Translations under genes and position numbers: made by a program
Part shown: piece after piece, positions 35,423 to 40,414 of the stretch
Numbering within the stretch: position 1 is the first letter of the stretch
Layout: the number at the start of each line of letters is the position of its first letter
The notes under the pieces: model-generated
The model's input: only the letters and a program-made list of their open reading frames with translations
What the model was told of the DNA's origin: nothing
Database searches by the model: none
DNA from: Clostridiales bacterium
GTDB lineage: Bacteria; Bacillota; Clostridia; Lachnospirales; Lachnospiraceae
DNA length: 40,414 nt
Assembly: GCA_015655075.1 (NCBI GenBank)
Contig: JAATFT010000004.1
Span: forward strand, 1-40,414
Direction: 5' to 3'

Positions 35423-35451
35423 TTGACATCCCATAATATTCATGATATTAT
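35423..35451 (+). promoter_or_regulatory. Promoter of the cold-shock gene
   Basis: TTGACA (35423-35428) and TATTAT (35446-35451) are 17 bases apart, giving a leader of about 130 bases before the cspA-like ATG. Long leaders are typical of cold-shock genes. Confidence 0.75.
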
Positions 35452-35480
35452 AAAGAAGTTGTTTAGATGCAAATTTTGAT

Positions 35481-35539
35481 TCACATATTTTTGTAAATCA
35501 TTAATACATTTAATGGTTTACAAAAATATGTGATTTTTT
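35481..35539 (+). promoter_or_regulatory. Terminator-like hairpin in the cold-shock gene leader
   Basis: TCACATATTTTTGTAAATCATTAA on the left (35481-35504; given in halves TCACATATTTTTG and TAAATCATTAA) pairs with 35509-35533 almost without fault, one G-U, around a short loop, and six T follow directly. By form it is an intrinsic terminator, but it lies between promoter and start codon. The stem is AT-rich and so may depend on temperature. It may act as an attenuator, relieved by conditions or by Csp protein itself. Confidence 0.6.
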
Positions 35540-35587
35540 ATTTTCACCGAAAAACATTCAAAATTATATTATTAGGAGGTATCTTTC

Positions 35588-35791
35588 ATGAATAAAGGTA
35601 CAGTAAAATGGTTTAACGCACAAAAGGGATTTGGATTTATCACAAACAGCGAAAATGGAGAAGATGTATTCGTACATTTCTCAGGAATTTCTACAGATGG
35701 CTTTAAATCTTTAGAGGAAAATCAAAATGTAATTTTTGATATTACTGATGGTGCTCGTGGTTTACAAGCTGTTAACGTTGTTTTAGCTTAA
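35588..35791 (+). CDS. cspA: CspA-family cold-shock protein
   Basis: The 67-residue protein is a standard cold-shock domain: [18 protein letters not shown] with RNP1 (KGFGFIT) and RNP2 (VFVHF), ending [10 protein letters not shown]. It binds single-stranded RNA and DNA and melts RNA secondary structure. AGGAGG lies nine bases before the ATG. It is monocistronic, with a structured leader and a strong terminator. E. coli CspA-type proteins act as transcription antiterminators, so control of its own leader terminator is a reasonable inference. Confidence 0.96.
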   Translation: MNKGTVKWFNAQKGFGFITNSENGEDVFVHFSGISTDGFKSLEENQNVIFDITDGARGLQAVNVVLA

Positions 35792-35820
35792 TTTTATCAA
35801 AACCATATAACTTAAGCGGT

Positions 35821-35860
35821 AGTCCCAGACAAAACAAATTGTTTTGTCTGGGACTATTCT
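35821..35860 (+). terminator. Terminator of the cold-shock gene
   Basis: A perfect 15-base stem, AGTCCCAGACAAAAC with its complement at 35841-35855, and a five-base loop lie 30 bases after the stop. The following T run is short and broken (ATTCTTTG), but the stem is strong. Confidence 0.75.
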
Positions 35861-35886
35861 TTGTCTTCACTTACCTTTTAGTTTCT

Positions 35887-36216
35887 TCACCTTCTTTCAT
35901 CTTCATAGTTCAAGTATATAACAGAGAAAAATAAAGATTCTATAAAGTTTGAAAGAGATCTACTCTGTACAAGGGCACAAATCGGGCAACGTATCCGACG
36001 GAGATTGCCCCGCCAGATTTTCCATTCAATCTGCACTTTCTCATTGGTTGCCCGGATAACGGCAATCATCAAATCCAGTACATGCCGCTTGTCCTCAAAG
36101 CTGACATTTTCCCAATTATCCAGATAATCTGAAATCGTGTCTATCTGTTCCGGAGAAACAATTTCGGCGGTCAGCTTCGCAATCTCGGCGGTAAGGGTTT
36201 GGCGGCGGCTGTCCAC
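35887..36216 (-). pseudogene. C-terminal remnant of a large serine recombinase
   Basis: The segment AEIVSPEQIDTISDYLDNWE followed by NVSFEDKRHVLDLMIAVI and IRATNEKVQIEWKI is the coiled-coil and closing part of large serine recombinases of Tn4451/Tn5397-like integrative elements. The resolvase catalytic domain and the zinc ribbon are absent, and the end has drifted (LSNFIESLFFSVIY). It marks the edge of the TetR/ABC cassette and suggests that the cassette, or something at this place, arrived on an integrative element. No attachment sites were identified. Confidence 0.7.
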
Positions 36217-36434
36217 TCTCCAATTTTGCTGTTCAGATAGGATTTGACCGCAGGGAAAATCTTAAAAATGCGCAAGTGTCAAGGCACTTACCCCGCTTGC
36301 CGGTTTTATCAGGAATTCCTGATAACCGTTTAGCGGAAAGCCTGAAAACTCGGCTTATGTGTTGGGCGCACCCTACTTTGAAACAAAAATTGCCGCAGAA
36401 CCAAATTTGCCGCAGTTCAGTTTTTGGGGGCTGG
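36217..36434. other. Junction between recombinase remnant and tetR
   Basis: GC-richer sequence with two imperfect copies of a short unit (AAATTGCCGCAG at about 36388 and AATTTGCCGCAG at about 36405). Plus-strand frames here run on over tetR and are probably shadows. No terminator for tetR with a clear T run is visible. Confidence 0.3.
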
Positions 36435-37049
36435 TCAAGCCTGCATATTATCTTTTCCCTGAATCAACCCGTCCAGAAACAACATGGTCATCTCCTGCGC
36501 CAATTTGGGATTGCGTTCAAATTTATCGCGGATTTCCCCGTTACGCATGTTATTGAGGTAGTATAATTGAAAGATGTCAAGATACATTTCGATTGCAGTG
36601 TTAGAAATATCCGGTGAGAAAACGCCGGACTGTCTGCCCTCGTCTATGAATTTCATTAAAAGCTGTCTATGAGCGGCGGCGAAATCGTCGAAGCACTGCC
36701 GGAGTTCAGGGTCGCTTTCAACCGTATCAACAAAGAATTGCAAGCTGTACTTGCCATAATACCAGGTTCGGACTTGAACGTATTTGCTGACTTTATCGAT
36801 GAAGTCACCCTGTTCTTCAAGCAGTTTTTGTACTTTTTCAATGCTGTCATCCAAAATATCTTTTATGATGATTCGCCGGAGGTTGTCCTTGCTCTCAAAA
36901 AAATTATAGATGGATGCCCTTGAAACGTGAGCCTTTTTCGCAATGTCGGTCATCGATACCTTCTCAAAGCCATATTGATCAAATAACTTCAAAGCCGTCT
37001 GCGTGATGGCTTTTTTCTTATCGTCTCTTCTTTTTTCGAATCCGTCCAA
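36435..37049 (-). CDS. TetR-family regulator of the adjacent ABC transporter
   Basis: The 204-residue protein has the TetR HTH at about 30-55 (SMTDIAKKAHVSRASIYNFF) with preceding helix ALKLFDQYGFEKV, and an all-helical ligand domain. The start is a TTG at 37049 with AGGTGAT at good spacing; no ATG lies near enough upstream. It is divergent from an ABC ATPase/FtsX-permease pair. Both promoters have their -35 boxes within one palindrome, so the protein should repress both until a ligand, probably a peptide antibiotic or envelope-active compound, releases it. Confidence 0.93.
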   Translation of the reverse strand: MDGFEKRRDDKKKAITQTALKLFDQYGFEKVSMTDIAKKAHVSRASIYNFFESKDNLRRIIIKDILDDSIEKVQKLLEEQGDFIDKVSKYVQVRTWYYGKYSLQFFVDTVESDPELRQCFDDFAAAHRQLLMKFIDEGRQSGVFSPDISNTAIEMYLDIFQLYYLNNMRNGEIRDKFERNPKLAQEMTMLFLDGLIQGKDNMQA

Positions 37050-37098
37050 ACAAAATCACCTCTAATAATTATGGATTTTATAGATTAAGTATGTAAAT

Positions 37099-37144
37099 AA
37101 TATATCACTTGATACTTGACAAGTCAAGATGTTTACCGTATTAT
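37099..37144. promoter_or_regulatory. Overlapping divergent promoters with TetR operator
   Basis: The palindrome CTTGACAAGTCAAG (37115-37128) holds the -35 boxes of both promoters. Rightward: TTGACA (37116-37121), 17 bases, TATTAT (37139-37144). Leftward: TTGACT (37127-37122), 17 bases, TATATT (37104-37099). One bound TetR dimer would close both. Confidence 0.75.
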
Positions 37145-37197
37145 ATTATATAGACAAATTCAATCTTAAAAGTCTATATTTTGAAAGGGGCATCAAT

Positions 37198-37899
37198 ATG
37201 ACAAAGATAGTTTTTGATAATGTGAGCAAGGATTACCAGATGGGTGAGGTGACCATCAACGCGGCAAGAGATGTGTCGTTTGAGGTGGAGAACGGAGAGC
37301 TTTGCATCATACTCGGTCCCAGCGGTGCGGGCAAAACCACAGTGCTGAACCTGCTGGGGGGCATAGAAACCGCTACGTCCGGGAAAATCCTGTTCGCAGG
37401 GCAGGACATTACAAAGATGAACGATCTGGAGTTGACTGACTATCGGCGCTATAAGATCGGTTTTGTCTTTCAGTTCTACAACCTGATACCCAATCTCACC
37501 GCCCTTGAGAATGTAGAGCTTGCAAAGCAGGTGTGCAAATCACCACTTGAGCCGGAAGAGGCCCTGCGGATTGTGGGTTTAAAGGACAGGATTCACAATT
37601 TCCCGGCGCAGCTTTCAGGTGGCGAACAGCAGCGGGTTGCCATCGCAAGGGCCATCTGTAAAAATCCGGATTTGTTGCTTTGCGACGAACCTACCGGTGC
37701 GCTGGATACAGAAACCGGAAAAACCATTATCGGGGTTTTATCCGATATCAGCCATAAGATGGGCAAAACGGTGATTATCGTCACGCACAATTCTCTTTTA
37801 TCCCCCATTGCCGACCGCGTAATCGAAATGAAAAACGGCAGGGTGGTTGCGAATACTGTGCAGAATAAGCCTGCGGATTTGGAGGGAATCAAATGGTAA
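37198..37899 (+). CDS. ABC transporter ATPase (LolD/MacB type)
   Basis: The 233-residue protein has Walker A GPSGAGKTT (about 37-45), Q loop FQFYNLIPNLTALENV, signature LSGGEQQRVAIARA, Walker B LLLCDEPTGALD and the switch His VIIVTHN. The short single-domain form with TALENVELA-type sequence is typical of FtsX-permease partners (MacB, LolD, BceA type). I chose the ATG at 37198 with AAAGGGG before it; the frame's earlier ATG at 37129 overlaps the operator and lies upstream of the -10 box. Its stop overlaps the permease start (ATGGTAA). Codon and base use are GC-richer than in genes left of 35900. Confidence 0.95.
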   Translation: MTKIVFDNVSKDYQMGEVTINAARDVSFEVENGELCIILGPSGAGKTTVLNLLGGIETATSGKILFAGQDITKMNDLELTDYRRYKIGFVFQFYNLIPNLTALENVELAKQVCKSPLEPEEALRIVGLKDRIHNFPAQLSGGEQQRVAIARAICKNPDLLLCDEPTGALDTETGKTIIGVLSDISHKMGKTVIIVTHNSLLSPIADRVIEMKNGRVVANTVQNKPADLEGIKW

Positions 37900-40214
37900 A
37901 TATGCTGCAAAAAAAGATTTTCCGGGACATGCTAGAGAACCGCTGGTCTTTTATTGCCGTCGTATGTATCTGTACACTTGGAATTGCTTTGTTCAGTGGC
38001 TTAAACTTGTATGTTAGCACAATGGAAAACAGCGTGGAAGATAATTACCAAAGTGCAAATTTAGCTGATTATTGGGTCTACAAAACCGATGTTTCGGAAC
38101 CGGATTTGGAGAAGATACATGCTTTACCGGATGTGGAGTTTGCACAGCGACGCAGATTGTTGGAAGTTGGCTTGTCTGGTGGCATCAACGCCACATTGCG
38201 GCTACATGCCATTGAGGGCCAACCCAAAATCAATATCCCGGAATTGCTGGAAGGGAAATTGCTTGACGGAACCGAAACCAACTCTCTTTTACTGGATAGC
38301 CGTTTTGCCGAGGCAAATGAGCTGAAACCCGGCGATACGATTCGGTTTTCCATTGGAGAACAGCAAGAGGACTGGCTGATCAAGGGGATTATCCGTAACG
38401 CAGAATACATTTATTACGCGCCGGATGGGTTGACCGTGCCTGACTACCAAAAATACGGCTTCGCCTATGTGAATGCTTCCGCGCTGCCAGAGGCTTCTTA
38501 CAATGAGCTAATCCTCTCTTTAACGGAGAATACCAAGCATTCTAATAGGGAAATTACGGCAGAATTGCGGGAAACTCTAGGAAGCGTCAATATCATAGGT
38601 CGCCAGCAGCAGCCAAGCAGCAGCTATATTGCGGACGACCTTGAGGGGATTAAGCAAAGAGGGGCACTGTTCCCTATAGCCTTCTTTCTGATAGCGGCCC
38701 TTGTTACATGGATTACCGTAGGCAGAATGATGGAAAACCAGCGCCAGCATTTGGGAACATTGCGCTCTTTGGGCTATTCAAAAGGAGAGATTATGGGCAG
38801 ATATTCGCTTTATGGAATCTTGATTACCATTCCAAGTATGCTTTTGGGATGGCTTATCTCCCGGTATCTTGCGGAATTTTTATATGGGCTTGGAATCATT
38901 CGTTACACAATAGAGGAAAGCGGGGTCGGCACTTTCTCTAAGCATTTTTTGTGGGCGGCGATTGGTGTTGCCTTTGTGACCTGCGGAGCAGCTTTTCTTT
39001 CGTGTAAAAAGTCGTTAAAGAGTACACCAGCGGCTCTCATGCGGCCCAAGCCTCCGGCACAGGGGCGTCGTATCTTATTGGAAAGGATACCCTTATTTTG
39101 GAGAAACTTAAATTTCAGCGGGAAAATCGTTACAAGAAACCTCTTTCGCAATAAGGCCCGGATGTTAATGGGACTCATGGGGATTATCGGGTCAACCGCT
39201 CTTATTCTATGCGGCTTTGGGATGAAGGACTCCACGGATGCCACGATTGATAGGGCGTTTGCCGAAACCATGCGATATGACGTGGAAATGAAGCTGAAAA
39301 CACCTATGGCCCCGGAGGATGCCTCCTATATTTATGAAGCACTGCAAAATGCACAGTCCATTGACGCTACGATGGCATTTGGCATTTATATTTACAGCGA
39401 GGATGGCGGCGTACAGAATCCTTATCTGGTCGCAATGGACGACAATCAGAGCAGCTTGCACTTTGCGGATAATGCCGGAAAAGAAGTAACTCTGCCGGAC
39501 AATGGCGTGGTGATTACTCCTAGAATGGCAAAGGCTCTGGATGTGGAAATCGGAAGCGTTATGATGGCAGAACGCCTTGATGGAACTGTCATCCCCCTTG
39601 AGGTTGCAAATATTATAGATTTTCCCGTGGGGAACGAAATCTATATCAGCCGGACTGCGTTTTCAAAAGTATCACCTCTCCCATTTACTATCAGCGTGTT
39701 TTTCATTAAAGGCCAGGAATTGGACTTTAGCTTTTTGCATAACGACCCGCGTATTGCCCTGATTGAAACCAAGTCCGACATGGAAACAAACATGACGACT
39801 ATTCTGGAGCTACTGGAAAGCCTTCAAATGGTTTTAATTGTCTTTGCGGGACTCTTGGCCTTTGCCGTTATGATGGTACTGGGCCTCATGAATTATCATG
39901 AACGAATTCGTGAGCTTGCCACATTAAAGGTTTTAGGATTCCATCAAAAAGAAATGAAAAGGCTGGTACTCCGCGAAAACATCTGGATTACCATATTCGG
40001 ATTGCCTTTCGGCGTGATACTGGGATTTGGATTGATTTATATGATGCAAGCACAGACAACAAATCCCGACATGGAAATCACCCCGTTCATTTCCGCCTCC
40101 AGCATTGTTTTGGGCTGTGTTTTGATACTCGCTTTTACGGTGTTTGTGAACCATATCATGGGAAGAAAGTTTAAAAGCATTGATATGGTATCCTCACTAA
40201 AAAGTGTGGAGTGA
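37893..40214 (+). CDS. FtsX-like ABC permease with two FtsX domains
   Basis: The 773-residue protein has one N-terminal membrane helix (about 18-36), a large outer domain, three helices at about 255-375 (first FtsX domain; LGTLRSLGYSKGEIMGRYSL), another helix at about 428 with a second outer domain, and three helices at the end (about 655-760; ELATLKVLGFHQKEMKRLVL). The pair of LGxLRxLG-type coupling sites shows two FtsX units in one chain, so one polypeptide with an ATPase dimer makes the transporter. Such mechanotransmission systems act on lipids, lipoproteins or antibiotics rather than small solutes. TetR control suggests an inducible efflux or resistance role. Confidence 0.93.
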   Translation: MVNMLQKKIFRDMLENRWSFIAVVCICTLGIALFSGLNLYVSTMENSVEDNYQSANLADYWVYKTDVSEPDLEKIHALPDVEFAQRRRLLEVGLSGGINATLRLHAIEGQPKINIPELLEGKLLDGTETNSLLLDSRFAEANELKPGDTIRFSIGEQQEDWLIKGIIRNAEYIYYAPDGLTVPDYQKYGFAYVNASALPEASYNELILSLTENTKHSNREITAELRETLGSVNIIGRQQQPSSSYIADDLEGIKQRGALFPIAFFLIAALVTWITVGRMMENQRQHLGTLRSLGYSKGEIMGRYSLYGILITIPSMLLGWLISRYLAEFLYGLGIIRYTIEESGVGTFSKHFLWAAIGVAFVTCGAAFLSCKKSLKSTPAALMRPKPPAQGRRILLERIPLFWRNLNFSGKIVTRNLFRNKARMLMGLMGIIGSTALILCGFGMKDSTDATIDRAFAETMRYDVEMKLKTPMAPEDASYIYEALQNAQSIDATMAFGIYIYSEDGGVQNPYLVAMDDNQSSLHFADNAGKEVTLPDNGVVITPRMAKALDVEIGSVMMAERLDGTVIPLEVANIIDFPVGNEIYISRTAFSKVSPLPFTISVFFIKGQELDFSFLHNDPRIALIETKSDMETNMTTILELLESLQMVLIVFAGLLAFAVMMVLGLMNYHERIRELATLKVLGFHQKEMKRLVLRENIWITIFGLPFGVILGFGLIYMMQAQTTNPDMEITPFISASSIVLGCVLILAFTVFVNHIMGRKFKSIDMVSSLKSVE

Positions 40215-40414
40215 TTGCGCCACTACACAATTGGGCCTTATCAGCCTTTTGGAAGGTTATGGCTCCGATAATCCGGGCGCGAATGCGCAAGGTGCATAAG
40301 GAAGCAGGACAGAAAGCAATCAAAACAAGGTAGACAGCCAATAGACGAATATATGCATATGAAAGGGATAACGATTAACGGTTATTCTTTTTATCGACCA
40401 AAGCCTTGCTTTCC
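40215..40414 (+). other. Region after the permease, with an open frame to the window edge
   Basis: A possible frame runs through DRKQSKQGRQPIDEYMHMKG and ITINGYSFYRPKPCF to the last base, with AAAGGG near a second ATG (40359) rather than before it. I do not recognise it, and there is no convincing ribosome binding site. No terminator with a T run follows the permease stop. It could be the beginning of a further gene or debris of the integrative element. Confidence 0.2.

Noticed and set aside
36276..36566. Plus-strand frames over the end of tetR
   Set aside because: They overlap a well-supported TetR gene on the other strand and lack ribosome binding sites.
37129..37197. Upstream ATG of the ABC ATPase as the start
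   Set aside because: It overlaps the operator and lies before the -10 box, so it is not in the transcript; the ATG at 37198 has AAAGGGG before it.

Overview
The window looks like the chromosome of a low-GC Gram-positive anaerobe of the Clostridia, most likely Lachnospiraceae. The grounds are the AT-rich sequence, strong AGGAGG-type ribosome binding sites, TTG and GTG starts, LicT-type antitermination, an AgrC/AgrA-like GHKL/LytTR pair, RpiR control and RbsABC-type sugar transporters. No rRNA, tRNA or CRISPR array was seen.

Layout. Bases 1-3750 (minus strand) hold an AgrC/AgrA-like two-component system followed by a 41-codon ORF and two exported proteins of unknown function, one cut by the window edge. 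A tandem 13-bp repeat sits just upstream of the system's promoter. Bases 3750-7560 are a decaying stretch: an ABC-ATPase fragment joined to a frameshifted adenosine deaminase, an SGNH hydrolase with a clear promoter, a two-helix membrane protein and a frameshifted histidine-kinase end. Bases 7750-12190 (plus) form a complete aryl-beta-glucoside PTS operon: promoter, RAT/terminator, licT, EIIBCA permease, GH1 6-phospho-beta-glucosidase, terminator. Bases 12190-12880 hold a DUF1232 gene between remnants of a DUF4143 protein and a methyltransferase.

Bases 12990-26040 are the most coherent accessory system. On the minus strand are an RpiR/SIS regulator, sugar-binding lipoprotein, RbsC-type permease, RbsA-type ATPase, second RbsC-type permease, a 1024-residue cytoplasmic glycoside hydrolase (GH106/rhamnosidase-like by resemblance), and both halves of a split transketolase. 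Divergent on the plus strand is a ribulokinase-family FGGY kinase. Three 13-bp palindromes of similar design mark the two divergent promoters. The logic is import of a glycoside, intracellular hydrolysis, phosphorylation of a ketopentose and carbon transfer by transketolase. No isomerase or 4-epimerase is present, so the true sugar is open; a branched pentose such as apiose is one hypothesis.

Bases 26447-29841 encode a SNF2 helicase and a SWIM zinc-finger partner with overlapping stop and start. Bases 29842-30780 hold a glycosyltransferase remnant, a terminator and a 172-bp imperfect palindrome. Then come MsrB, a TauE/SafE permease, a 54-codon ORF, a large DUF2339 membrane protein, a three-hairpin element and a frameshifted VOC gene. 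Bases 35423-35855 hold a cspA-like gene whose leader contains what looks like an intrinsic terminator. Bases 35887-40214 hold a serine-recombinase remnant and a visibly GC-richer TetR / ABC ATPase / FtsX-permease cassette, with divergent promoters sharing one palindrome. Three genes (adenosine deaminase, histidine kinase, VOC) are each broken by what looks like a single-base shift, so some breaks could be sequencing errors.
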